Assembly (NCBI GenBank): GCA_011372345.1
Contig: DRTC01000386.1
Coordinates: forward strand, 1-7,610
DNA length: 7,610 nucleotides
Origin: Candidatus Cloacimonadota bacterium
GTDB lineage: Bacteria; Cloacimonadota; Cloacimonadia; Cloacimonadales; TCS61
Reading direction: 5' to 3'
The notes beneath the pieces were generated by a model. That model ran no database searches and was not told the DNA's origin. It saw only the letters and a program-made list of their open reading frames with translations. Position 1 is the first letter of the stretch; every line of letters starts with the position of its first letter. The position numbers were made by a program, and so were the translations under genes. Of this stretch, positions 1-6,889 are shown piece after piece.

Positions 1-1514
1 AAAAGAGTAAAGATTTCTTCTTTATCTATCTCGATTTCAGGAGAAACATTTTCCGAAATTATTTCAAAAAGCTGATCGATTCCAAGAGGTCCATGTAAAT
101 CTAATATTTTTGCATTTTTAACCAGTTTATCAAATTTATCAGGTTTGATATTATCCCGGTCACACAAAATATCCCTGAATTCTGTTTCCAAAATATGATC
201 TGTTAACCTGTTATCGGTTATTCTTTTCAGCAAATGCAAAAGCGCATATTCACCAGCATATTTCTTTCTCCCGTAAAACATGTAAAAACTCACACTAATT
301 AACAGAAAAGCAAGGCTGATCTCGATCGCTTCGAGCCCAAGATCGATAATGAAAAACGAAAAAATAAGAATTCCAAAAATTTGCATCCAGGGATATAAAG
401 GTGCTTTAAAACTCGGTCTGTAATTCTTCAATTTGCTTTCTCTTAAGATAATTACTGCTAGATTAGTCAGAACATAAGCAGTTAAAATTACAACGGAAGC
501 AGCTTTTACTAACATTTCCAAAGGTAGTAGTAAAGCCAGAATAATAAATAATCCGGTGATGAGGATCGAGAGAACAGGTGTTTTAAATCTTTTGTTGACT
601 TTGCTGATAGCATTCGGCAGAAGATTATCTCTGCTTAAAGCCAACGGATAGCGAGATGCGGACATTATTCCGGCATTTGCGGTGGTGATAAAAGCTAATA
701 AAGCTGCAATCGTGATGATGATAAATCCGGGAGTTCCGATAATGTTCTTGGCTGCATCCGCAATCGGTGTAAGTGAACCGGAAAAAATCGTAGTCGGTAA
801 AACTCCAACTGTCACAATAAGGATTAAAGTATAGATAATAGTTACAGCAATTACTGAAAAGATCATACCGAAAGGAATATTCTTTTTGGGATTTTTAACT
901 TCTTCCGAAACACTGGCAACTTTTAATAATCCGCCAAAAGAAATGAAAATAAAACCTGCTGTGACAAAGATGGGATTAATACCATTGGGAGCAAAAGGGG
1001 AAAAATGAGATGTATTTATTTTGGAAAATCCGAAAATTATATATAAGACCATCAGGATTAATAAACCGGAAACAAGTGAAACCTGGAATTTTGCTGCTTC
1101 TTTTACTCCGACAGAATTCAATACAACAAAAAAGACGCAAACAAGAATTGAAGAAATAAAGGTTGGGAATCCGGTGACGATAAATATTAGTTCCGATATA
1201 CCGAATATGGCGAAAGCACTTTTCAGTGATAAGGCAAACCAGCTTAAAAAGCCCGAGATAGTACCGATAAACGGTCCTAAACTCCTGTTGATAAAATAGT
1301 AATCACCACCTGCTTTGGGCATCGCTGTAGAAAGTTCGACAATACTGAAAATCCCGATTAAAGCCAAAATCCCGGCTAGAAAATATGAGATAAATACTGC
1401 TGGTCCGGTGCGAGCAAAAGCAAGTCCGGGTAAGATAAAAATTCCGGAACTTATCATTGCACCTGTGGCAATGCTGAAAACATCGAAGAAATTTAATCCT
1501 TTTTTTAGCTTCAT
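1..1514 (-). CDS. APC-superfamily amino-acid permease, 3' end cut by window edge
   Basis: This is a partial gene, with 504 codons visible from the ATG at 1514 and an open frame running off the left edge. It probably imports or exchanges amino acids or related compounds across the inner membrane. The APC signatures appear in order: helix 1 with the unwound GxxxSSGIF loop (residues 18-26), PKAGGDYYF (66-74), the helix 6 segment FISFGG...EEVKNPKKNIP (190-214), the RYPLALSRDNLLP loop (288-300) and KTPVLS (311-316). About twelve hydrophobic helices end near residue 415. A soluble tail follows (417-504). Its last visible residues, around EIDKEEIFTL, resemble the entry into a PTS IIA type 2-like domain found on some permeases, but the diagnostic histidine region lies outside the window. 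The start fits the family N-terminus. No Shine-Dalgarno is obvious, since the leader is A-rich. It follows prfA after 97 bp with no terminator between, so co-transcription is possible. The substrate cannot be predicted. Confidence 0.9.
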   Translation of the reverse strand, partial: MKLKKGLNFFDVFSIATGAMISSGIFILPGLAFARTGPAVFISYFLAGILALIGIFSIVELSTAMPKAGGDYYFINRSLGPFIGTISGFLSWFALSLKSAFAIFGISELIFIVTGFPTFISSILVCVFFVVLNSVGVKEAAKFQVSLVSGLLILMVLYIIFGFSKINTSHFSPFAPNGINPIFVTAGFIFISFGGLLKVASVSEEVKNPKKNIPFGMIFSVIAVTIIYTLILIVTVGVLPTTIFSGSLTPIADAAKNIIGTPGFIIITIAALLAFITTANAGIMSASRYPLALSRDNLLPNAISKVNKRFKTPVLSILITGLFIILALLLPLEMLVKAASVVILTAYVLTNLAVIILRESKLKNYRPSFKAPLYPWMQIFGILIFSFFIIDLGLEAIEISLAFLLISVSFYMFYGRKKYAGEYALLHLLKRITDNRLTDHILETEFRDILCDRDNIKPDKFDKLVKNAKILDLHGPLGIDQLFEIISENVSPEIEIDKEEIFTL

Positions 1515-1612
1515 TTTAATATTTAGATCAATCTTTTTTATTTCTGTTTTTTGAATTTTTCTTTTGTTTCATTGAGATTTATTTGTCATTTGTTTTTTGT
1601 TATCTGGGATTT

Positions 1613-2680
1613 TCATTTTTGTAACTTTTCATTCTTATAAGCAATCCTCAAAGCATCGATAAATTCATCCAATTCACCTGTCAAAATATTATTCAATTTA
1701 TAAGAAGTCAAATTAATTCTGTGGTCTGTTACTCTGGATTGAGGAAAATTATAGGTTCGAATTTTAGCGCTTCTATCTCCTGTACCAACTTGAGATCTTC
1801 TGGAATTAGCAATTTCTGCTTCCTGCTTGGCAATTTCCAGATCGAGTAAACGGGAACGCAAAACCTTCATTGCTTTATTTTTATTTTTCAGCTGGGATTT
1901 CTCATCCTGGCAGATCACGACCATTCCGGTTGGAAGATGCGTAATTCTGACAGCAGAATCGGTTGTATTCACACTTTGTCCGCCATGACCGGAAGAGCGA
2001 TAAACATCGATCTTCAATTCTTTTTCATTGATCTCGACATCGACATCATCGGCTTCGGGAAGGACAGCAACACTGATCGCAGAAGTATGGATACGACCTT
2101 GAGATTCGGTTTCAGGAACTCTTTGAACGCGATGAACTCCGCTCTCAAAACGCATTGTTCCATAAACATTCTCACCGGTAAGAGAAAAAACAACCTCTTT
2201 AAATCCTCCTACTCCGGTTGGATTGGAAGAAATTACAGATTGCTTCCATTTTTTTTTTTCAGCAAAATAAGAATACATTCGATAAAGATCAGCAACGAAC
2301 AAAGCAGCCTCTTCCCCGCCTGTTCCTGCTCTGATTTCGACAATCACATCTTTCTCATCATTCGGATCTTTTGGAGAAAGGAGTTCTTTCAACTTTTCAT
2401 TCTTTTCTTCCAGTTCGAGCATTAATTCCTGATTTTCTTCCAAAAATAAAGTCTTTAATTCCTCGTCCTTTTCAGTATTCAGCAGTTTTTCATTTTCAGA
2501 AATAGAAAATTCAAGTTCTAATTTTTCATCATAACAATTTAAGATTTCTTCCAGTTCCTTAAATCTTTTTGAGATTTTACTGTAATATCTCCTATCAGCC
2601 ATTTTGGAAGTATCGTAAATATCAAGTTTCAGATTGTTATATTCTTCTCTTAATGACTTGATCTTTGCTTCCGGGATCAT
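1613..2680 (-). CDS. prfA: Peptide chain release factor 1 (RF1)
   Basis: RF1 reads UAA and UAG stop codons in the ribosomal A site and triggers release of the finished protein. The 355-residue length is normal for a full RF1. Residues 1-105 form the acidic, coiled-coil-rich N-terminal domain. [10 protein letters not shown] is at 116-125. The codon-reading PxT tripeptide is P189-E190-T191 within [18 protein letters not shown], which separates RF1 from RF2 (SPF). The catalytic GGQ is at 233-235 inside [20 protein letters not shown]. The C-terminal [22 protein letters not shown] block (301-322) is typical. The start ATG overlaps the stop of the upstream DUF1385 gene as ATGA, with a GAGG ribosome site inside that gene, so the two are almost certainly one transcript and translationally coupled. 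The glutamine of GGQ is normally methylated by PrmC, whose gene is not next door here. Confidence 0.98.
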   Translation of the reverse strand: MIPEAKIKSLREEYNNLKLDIYDTSKMADRRYYSKISKRFKELEEILNCYDEKLELEFSISENEKLLNTEKDEELKTLFLEENQELMLELEEKNEKLKELLSPKDPNDEKDVIVEIRAGTGGEEAALFVADLYRMYSYFAEKKKWKQSVISSNPTGVGGFKEVVFSLTGENVYGTMRFESGVHRVQRVPETESQGRIHTSAISVAVLPEADDVDVEINEKELKIDVYRSSGHGGQSVNTTDSAVRITHLPTGMVVICQDEKSQLKNKNKAMKVLRSRLLDLEIAKQEAEIANSRRSQVGTGDRSAKIRTYNFPQSRVTDHRINLTSYKLNNILTGELDEFIDALRIAYKNEKLQK

Positions 2681-3660
2681 TTTTCATCCTCAATAAATTT
2701 CAGGTTTTGATATTCTGAAATATCCATTTCCAGAGCACATTTCATAGCAATTACAGCCACTTCTATTTGCTCGTTATCAGGTGGTTGAGTCGTTATTCTC
2801 TGCAAAGCAAGTCCGGGAGCAGTCATGATCTTAACCAAAGGGTGATTGATATTTTTACCGGAAAGTTTCAGCACTTCATAAGAAATTCCCGAAATGAAAG
2901 GCATCATCAAAAAATGATAACCAAGCCTAACCAGAACAGACGGAACACCGAAATATTTAGCAACGACAGTATCGACGATGGAAAAGATCAAAATAGCGAT
3001 AAGCAGCACGAAAAATATAAAACTTGTACCACAACGCGGATGTAAAGTAGAAAATTTCTGCACATCATTGGATTTTAAATTACTGTTATTTTCATAAGCA
3101 TAAACAGATTTATGTTCCGCACCGTGATATTGGAAAATCCTTTTCACATCTTTCATCATCCCGATCAACCAGATATATAAAACAAAAAAAATAATCCTGA
3201 TCGTACCTGCAAAAAGATTAAAATAGATATTCTCTTTGGCAAGCTTCATCCATTCAGCGATCTGGTACGGCAGGAAAGCAAAAAGCAGGAAAGCCAGTCC
3301 GAAAGCAAAGACATAACTGAAAAATTCTTCTATCTTTTTACGGGATTCAGATTTTTCTTTTTTCTTTTTTTTCCCATTTTCCTTTTCTTCTTCTTCCCAA
3401 TCCAGTTCTGCTCTTTTCGCAGAAAAAGTTAAGGATTTAAATCCGATGATCATCATCTCGATCAGGGAAATAAAACCACGAATTATCGGAAATCCTAAAA
3501 ATTTATTGTTTTTGGTAACACTGATAAATTTCTGTTTTTTTAACTCAATTTTTTTATTTTTTCTTCTGATCGCTGTTGCCAGATATTCCGGTCCTCGCAT
3601 CATCACACCTTCGATGACTGCCTGACCTCCAACCATTATTTCTTTTTTCTTTTCATTCAT
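2677..3660 (-). CDS. DUF1385 (YqhQ-like) polytopic membrane protein
   Basis: This 327-residue integral membrane protein belongs to the DUF1385 family, whose biochemical role is unknown. Family hallmarks are clear: [14 protein letters not shown] (11-24), GFPIIRGF (56-63), [15 protein letters not shown] (176-190), HPRCGTSF (207-214) and [21 protein letters not shown] (282-302). The conserved His, Glu and Cys residues in the central block could bind metal, but that is inference. Likely membrane helices lie near 114-131, 147-168, 213-236 and 242-260. A highly charged Glu/Lys stretch (87-112) precedes the first helix and is probably a cytosolic linker. The start has an AAGGA ribosome site about eight bases upstream. 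The gene overlaps prfA by 4 bp and lies downstream of rpmE, the usual neighbourhood for this family in several phyla. A terminator and a palindromic repeat separate it from rpmE, so it probably has its own promoter, although I see no convincing -35/-10 pair. Confidence 0.93.
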   Translation of the reverse strand: MNEKKKEIMVGGQAVIEGVMMRGPEYLATAIRRKNKKIELKKQKFISVTKNNKFLGFPIIRGFISLIEMMIIGFKSLTFSAKRAELDWEEEEKENGKKKKKEKSESRKKIEEFFSYVFAFGLAFLLFAFLPYQIAEWMKLAKENIYFNLFAGTIRIIFFVLYIWLIGMMKDVKRIFQYHGAEHKSVYAYENNSNLKSNDVQKFSTLHPRCGTSFIFFVLLIAILIFSIVDTVVAKYFGVPSVLVRLGYHFLMMPFISGISYEVLKLSGKNINHPLVKIMTAPGLALQRITTQPPDNEQIEVAVIAMKCALEMDISEYQNLKFIEDEK

Positions 3661-3745
3661 TTATTTTTCCTTATTAATGATCAATGAATCAATCTTCACT
3701 GTGTTAAGCTTTGACAAACAGAACTAACAAAACGAATAATTGATA

Positions 3746-3863
3746 TGTCATTATGAGTTCTTCTTCGTGCTTCTCACACGAAGAATCTACGGCATCGATT
3801 TATTATCAAACCTAAAGCCGGAGATCCTCTTAAGATGCTACTGAAAGAAATCTCGGAATGACA
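3746..3863. repeat. Intergenic element with imperfect terminal inverted repeats
   Basis: The 118 bp stretch begins TGTCATTATGAG and ends CTCGGAATGACA. These ends are inverted repeats matching at 10 of 12 positions. Inside are a perfect 9 bp hairpin (TTCTTCGTG at 3761-3769 with CACGAAGAA at 3777-3785, loop 7) and a shorter GAGAT/ATCTC pair (3821-3825 with 3850-3854). It has no coding potential. The 'GTCATT..GAG ... GAATGACA' pattern resembles dispersed MITE- or REP-like intergenic repeats known from many bacteria. Membership of a dispersed family is inference because only one copy is visible here. Confidence 0.6.
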
Positions 3864-3888
3864 GATTTACTAAATTGGCTTCTCTGCT

Positions 3889-3929
3889 AAAAAAAAACAC
3901 CACAACGCATTTTACATACAGTTGTGGTG
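3889..3929 (-). terminator. Intrinsic (Rho-independent) terminator of rpmE
   Basis: Read on the minus strand, a perfect 9 bp stem CACCACAAC/GTTGTGGTG (3921-3929 with 3898-3906, 14-base loop) is followed at once by nine T residues (3897-3889). It begins 16 bases after the rpmE stop codon. This placement ends the rpmE transcript and separates it from the DUF1385-prfA unit. The plus strand lacks a clean T-tract directly after the stem, so termination should be mainly one-directional. Confidence 0.9.
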
Positions 3930-3945
3930 CTTAAAAATTTTTGCT

Positions 3946-4158
3946 CTAACTTTCTTTTTTCACATTATATTTTTTATTGAATTTTTCAATCCTACCGGCT
4001 TTGGAAATCGCTCGTTGTTTTCCGGCATAAAAGGGATGACAATTTGAACAAATCTCGACATTCAAGGTTTTGCTGGTCGATCTTGTTTCAAATTCATTCC
4101 CGCAGGCACATTTGACAGTTACCTTATTGTATTTTGGATGAATTCCCTTTTTCATCAT
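3946..4158 (-). CDS. rpmE: 50S ribosomal protein L31, zinc-binding type
   Basis: L31 is a small protein of the large ribosomal subunit that helps bridge to the small subunit at the central protuberance. The frame gives 70 residues, the normal size. Diagnostic features are the N-terminal [17 protein letters not shown], the [12 protein letters not shown] block and a basic tail [12 protein letters not shown]. Four cysteines, C17, C19, C37 and C40, form the zinc site, so this is the C+ paralogue type rather than the zinc-free form. Two consecutive ATGs open the frame. The AGGAG site at 4163-4167 is 4 bases from the first and 7 from the second, so the second (4155, 69 residues) is the better-spaced start. 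The strong terminator downstream implies a single-gene transcript. Confidence 0.97.
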   Translation of the reverse strand: MMKKGIHPKYNKVTVKCACGNEFETRSTSKTLNVEICSNCHPFYAGKQRAISKAGRIEKFNKKYNVKKES

Positions 4159-4162
4159 CTAT

Positions 4163-4167
4163 CTCCT
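4163..4167 (-). promoter_or_regulatory. Ribosome binding site of rpmE
   Basis: This is an AGGAG Shine-Dalgarno on the minus strand. It lies 4 bases before the ATG at 4158 and 7 bases before the ATG at 4155. The spacing favours the inner ATG as the real rpmE start. Confidence 0.7.
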
Positions 4168-4220
4168 ATTTTTCATTAAACTTACATTCAGCCGTGACAT
4201 CTTTTTCAGGAACAAATTGC

Positions 4221-4226
4221 TGTCAA
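4221..4226 (-). promoter_or_regulatory. Possible -35 box upstream of rpmE
   Basis: A perfect TTGACA lies on the minus strand about 62 bases before the rpmE start, in the only gap that could hold its promoter. No good TATAAT match follows at 16-18 bases, where the sequence is AAGATG-like, so this is a weak candidate supported mainly by position. Confidence 0.25.
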
Positions 4227-4250
4227 TGATTTTGTGTGGAAACATCTTAA

Positions 4251-4276
4251 CCGCGAAAACACGAAAAACTCGAAAA
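4251..4276. repeat. Short degenerate CGAAAA tandem repeat
   Basis: Plus-strand CGCGAAAACACGAAAAACTCGAAAA contains three CGAAAA cores spaced about nine to ten bases apart. It lies in the gap between the lipoprotein gene and rpmE. Its decamer-like spacing is reminiscent of the CACGGAT decamers at the right end of the window, but the word differs and only three copies exist. Confidence 0.35.
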
Positions 4277-4284
4277 TGAATTAT

Positions 4285-4692
4285 TTAATTATACAATGAA
4301 AGAATGAATCTCACATCCTCATTGATCTCATAACATTTTGTTTTCCTGTCCTTGAAAGAGTCGGCTAAAGCTTCGAAAGAATCACCTTCATAAACAAAAC
4401 CTTCTTCTAAAAATATAGCATAAAAGTCAGGAGTTTTATCAGCTCGTGTTTTATAGCAGTAAAGTATTATTTCCGCATCATCAAAAAATTGATTTTCGGT
4501 CGGCACCATCTTCCTGAATGCTTTACGAAGGTCTTTGATATCTTCTACTGCCATTTCCTGCTTATTCACCAAAATTCTCTCATACATCGGCAGTTTTATT
4601 CCTCTTCTGGATGAGCAGGATATAAGAACACTGACGATCAGTAAAAAGAGAAGAAAGACAGGTTTTCTAAGATTCAGGATTATCTTCTTCAT
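4285..4692 (-). CDS. Small lipoprotein of unknown function
   Basis: This 135-residue protein has a classic lipoprotein signal: basic MKKIILNLRK, a hydrophobic core (11-24) and the lipobox LISC with the lipidated cysteine at residue 26. The mature part of about 110 residues is mixed alpha/beta in character and charged, with motifs such as ENQFFDDAEIILYCYKTR and a cysteine near the C-terminus. I do not recognise a family. It is probably anchored in the inner or outer membrane facing the periplasm; no Asp follows the Cys, which argues mildly for the outer membrane if E. coli sorting rules apply. Its start lies 26 bp inside the end of the preceding membrane protein gene, with only a weak AAGAAAAG ribosome site, so it likely depends on translational coupling. 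It is probably the last gene of the tldD operon, although no terminator is visible after it. Confidence 0.8.
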   Translation of the reverse strand: MKKIILNLRKPVFLLFLLIVSVLISCSSRRGIKLPMYERILVNKQEMAVEDIKDLRKAFRKMVPTENQFFDDAEIILYCYKTRADKTPDFYAIFLEEGFVYEGDSFEALADSFKDRKTKCYEINEDVRFILSLYN

Positions 4693-5143
4693 CTTTTCTT
4701 TGAAATGATCTGATTATTATCCAGATTCCAAAAAGGATTATGAGTATGGGCCAGCCGATCGAGATAAAATGGGTGAATTTTCTGGTTCCGGTCAGGATCA
4801 GGATAATTCCGGGAATCAGGGGCCACCAATGAGTTTTTCCTCTATAGATCAGATCAATTACATAAATTGCTACAAAACCGATTCCCAAACCGAATGAACC
4901 AAAATCTCTGAATCCTATTAAGTGAGTTCGACCTCCAGTCAAACCAATACTTAATAAAAGACAACCGGGGATCAACAAACCATAACTTTTATTACTGAGA
5001 TAGCCTGCTAAAAAGAAACCTCCCATAAGAATCGGGAAAATACTGATATTATGAAAAACGCGTTGTTTTAGACCGATAATCAAGATTCCGAGAATTATCA
5101 GGAAAAATCCGGAAACAAAATTATTTTTAGTTTTTTCAGACAT
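4667..5143 (-). CDS. Six-helix small membrane protein, LiaF/DUF5668-like
   Basis: This 158-residue, very hydrophobic protein has likely helices near residues 9-25, 33-49, 54-69, 81-100, 106-119 and 128-146, and an acidic C-terminal tail (DEEDNPES). The two W-P helices, HWWPLIPGIILILTG (105-119) and IGWPILIILFGIWIIIR (129-145), together with the first helix GFFLIILGILIIG, recall the transmembrane domain of LiaI/LiaF-type and DUF5668 proteins. That resemblance is by eye and is not a firm assignment. The function is unknown; relatives are linked to envelope stress sensing, but nothing here shows that role. An AAGG ribosome site stands 7 bases before the ATG, just after a hairpin that fills most of the gap to tldD. 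The 3' end overlaps the lipoprotein gene by 26 bp, so the two probably act together at the envelope. Confidence 0.8.
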   Translation of the reverse strand: MSEKTKNNFVSGFFLIILGILIIGLKQRVFHNISIFPILMGGFFLAGYLSNKSYGLLIPGCLLLSIGLTGGRTHLIGFRDFGSFGLGIGFVAIYVIDLIYRGKTHWWPLIPGIILILTGTRKFTHFISIGWPILIILFGIWIIIRSFQRKDEEDNPES

Positions 5144-5156
5144 TCATTGACCTTTT

Positions 5157-5175
5157 CTCGACTTGCAAAGTCGAG
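5157..5175 (-). other. Intercistronic hairpin between tldD and the next gene
   Basis: A perfect 8 bp stem, CTCGACTT/AAGTCGAG with a 3-base loop, starts at the base right after the tldD stop codon and ends just before the AAAAGG ribosome site of the next gene. No T-tract follows on the minus strand, so it is not a standard terminator. It could stabilise the tldD 3' end, mark a processing site or tune translation of the next gene. The role is inferred. Confidence 0.6.
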
Positions 5176-6615
5176 TTACGCTTTCACATTACAAACGACA
5201 TTTTTGAATCGCGTGGGAGCAACTCCGTGTGAAAGATGCATTATTTGTCCGGGTTCACCTTTTCCGCAATGGAAAGTGCCGTGAAATTCCCATTCTTCAG
5301 AACCGCATATTCCGTTGCATGCTCCCCAGAATTCCGGAGTAATGCCGTAATAAGTCGGTTCTTTCACAATATTTTTCAATTCACCGTTCTCGATTCGCCA
5401 GCCGATTTCGGTCGTGAACTGAAAATTGTTGCGGTTATCATCAATACTCCAGGTTTTCGTAAAATCAATGAAATAGCCATGTTCTGTCGATTTGATCAGA
5501 TCATCGAGAGAGCCTTTTCCGGGAGCAAGACAGAAATTTGTCATCCTGATGAGCGGAATATCATCAGCATAAGAAGCCATCATATTGGAACTTGGTTGAA
5601 TTCCAAGCAAAGCAGCAGTTTCCTGCGAAGTCTGTTGATCGACTAGAATCCCGTTTTTCACGATATCGACAGTTGCTCCGGGAGTTCCTTCATCATCAAC
5701 GAGATGAAATCCCATTCCGCCCTTATTTTTGCTGTCACTGTAAATATTGACGATTCCCGAACCGTATTTAAAGTTCCCGAGCATTTTTGGTTTGATAAAA
5801 GTCTTTCCAGCATAAGAAATTTCTTTCCCGAAAATCCTGTCCGCTTCGGTTGCGTGTCCGGCAGATTCGTGAAGCTGCAGAGCAAGATGACTTCCACCAA
5901 TGATTATATCCGCTCTTTCCTCTTCGATACGAGGTGCATCCAATAATTGAATTGCTTCGGAGATGATCTTATCCGTATTTTCTTCCATCTTTACATTCCT
6001 GACGATCTCGAATCCACCTCTTCTGCCATTCATCTGCCCAGGATAAGTTCTGCACATTGTTTCCTGTCCATCAGAAGCAAGCACATACATCATTGGCATC
6101 GTGTCATAAACGAGAGAATCAACAAAAGTTCCTTCAGTATTAGCATATATCTTGAATTGTCTGTAGAATTCTGTGTAAACATTTGAAAAGACGATCTTCT
6201 CATTACCAACCAGTTTTTTGGCAATCCTTTCATGAAAGTCGATTTTGTATTTGTTATCCATAAAAAACGGATCTTCTTCCGGTTTGAATAAATAACTGTC
6301 TCTGATCGGCTGTATTTTTTTATAGATAGCTTTTTCTTTCCTGAACCGGCTTCCGATCTTGGCGTTGCTTATTGCTTTTTTTATAGCTTTCTCGATTGAT
6401 AGATTGTTCAAAACAGTTGTTCCTGCAAAACCCCAGCAACCATTAATCAGAACTCTGATCCCTAGTGCAGATGAATCGAGTTCCGAACCGAAATGTTTTA
6501 AATCTCCGTTTTCAAAATAGATCTGCTGATTATCTGTGGAAGTAAAACGGACATCAGCAAAAGTTACTTCCGGTAGGTCTAATTTATTGATAACATCGTA
6601 AACTAATTTTTTCAT
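5176..6615 (-). CDS. tldD: TldD/PmbA family zinc metalloprotease, TldD subunit
   Basis: TldD is the catalytic half of the TldD-TldE complex, a cytosolic chamber that degrades unfolded peptides and matures some peptide natural products. The 479-residue length fits the family. The zinc motif HExxxH is H249-E250-S-A-G-H254 in LALQLHESAGHATEADRIFG. The third ligand is very likely C450 in HCGKGEPGQ, matching the C-terminal cysteine of E. coli TldD. Other family features are the N-terminal segment with GIRVLINGCWGFAGT (52-66), DDEGTPGA (307-314) and the C-terminal VAPTRFKNVVCN. HExxxH marks it as TldD and not the motif-less TldE. The start has a strong AAGGAG five bases upstream. The following genes encode a membrane protein and a lipoprotein rather than TldE, so any partner must be encoded elsewhere or be absent. 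The repeat block ends about 25 bp upstream of the start codon, so any promoter must lie in or beyond it. Confidence 0.93.
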   Translation of the reverse strand: MKKLVYDVINKLDLPEVTFADVRFTSTDNQQIYFENGDLKHFGSELDSSALGIRVLINGCWGFAGTTVLNNLSIEKAIKKAISNAKIGSRFRKEKAIYKKIQPIRDSYLFKPEEDPFFMDNKYKIDFHERIAKKLVGNEKIVFSNVYTEFYRQFKIYANTEGTFVDSLVYDTMPMMYVLASDGQETMCRTYPGQMNGRRGGFEIVRNVKMEENTDKIISEAIQLLDAPRIEEERADIIIGGSHLALQLHESAGHATEADRIFGKEISYAGKTFIKPKMLGNFKYGSGIVNIYSDSKNKGGMGFHLVDDEGTPGATVDIVKNGILVDQQTSQETAALLGIQPSSNMMASYADDIPLIRMTNFCLAPGKGSLDDLIKSTEHGYFIDFTKTWSIDDNRNNFQFTTEIGWRIENGELKNIVKEPTYYGITPEFWGACNGICGSEEWEFHGTFHCGKGEPGQIMHLSHGVAPTRFKNVVCNVKA

Positions 6616-6640
6616 CTATTCTCCTTTTGTTATTCACGGA

Positions 6641-6889
6641 TTTTTTGCTCACGGATTACGCGGATGAACACGGATAAAAGAAAAATTAATATAAAAGTTA
6701 TCATATCCTTAAGTTATTTTTCCATAAACCATTTACTTTCTTATCTGTGCTTTTCCGTGTAAATCCGTGAGTCATTTTTCCATGAGCTATCGTTTTCTTA
6801 TCCGTGATTTTCGTTGCAAATCCGTGAGCCATTTTTCCATGAGCTATCGTTTTCTTATCCGTGCTTTTCCGTGCAAATCCGTGAGCCAT
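6641..6889. repeat. Left copy of the CACGGAT repeat block
   Basis: This block of about 250 bp lies between tldD and the GxxExxY gene and matches the block at 7286 onward in the same orientation. Units start at 6715, 6773 and 6830 (plus-strand CAT/TAT landmark), with periods of 58, 57 and 57 bp. Each unit holds decamers of the type CACGGATTTG, CACGGAAAAG, CACGGATAAG on the minus strand, followed by a GCTCATGGAAAA spacer. The tldD-proximal part (6641-6714) is a decamer run and an AT-rich stretch. Comparing 6715-6829 with 7361-7475 by hand gives 8 mismatches in 115 positions. An open frame of 62 codons (6701-6889) crosses the block but looks neutral (see findings). Confidence 0.92.

Noticed and set aside
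1021..1554. Two plus-strand open frames opposite the permease
   Set aside because: The minus-strand frame here gives a clear APC permease without interruption, so the plus-strand frames are shadows.
1515..1612. Possible terminator or small RNA between prfA and the permease
   Set aside because: The gap is A/T-rich with no GC stem or other structure on either strand.
2108..2116. RF1 codon-reading tripeptide is PET rather than E. coli PAT
   Set aside because: The middle position of the PxT motif varies among bacterial RF1 proteins, so there is no sign of altered stop-codon use.
1937..2425. A 162-codon open frame on the plus strand opposite prfA
   Set aside because: It lies wholly antisense to a full-length RF1 with intact motifs, and its translation shows no recognisable domain; it is an antisense shadow.
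2767..3045. A plus-strand frame opposite the DUF1385 gene
   Set aside because: It is antisense to a conserved family with intact motifs and has no domain of its own.
3889..3929. Terminator considered as a regulatory attenuator for DUF1385-prfA
   Set aside because: It lies 16 bases after the rpmE stop with a long T-tract and no alternative pairing that I can see. A plain end of the rpmE transcript explains it.
5236..6186. Several plus-strand frames and one alternative minus-strand frame within tldD
   Set aside because: All lie inside the well-supported TldD coding region and have no family features or ribosome sites.
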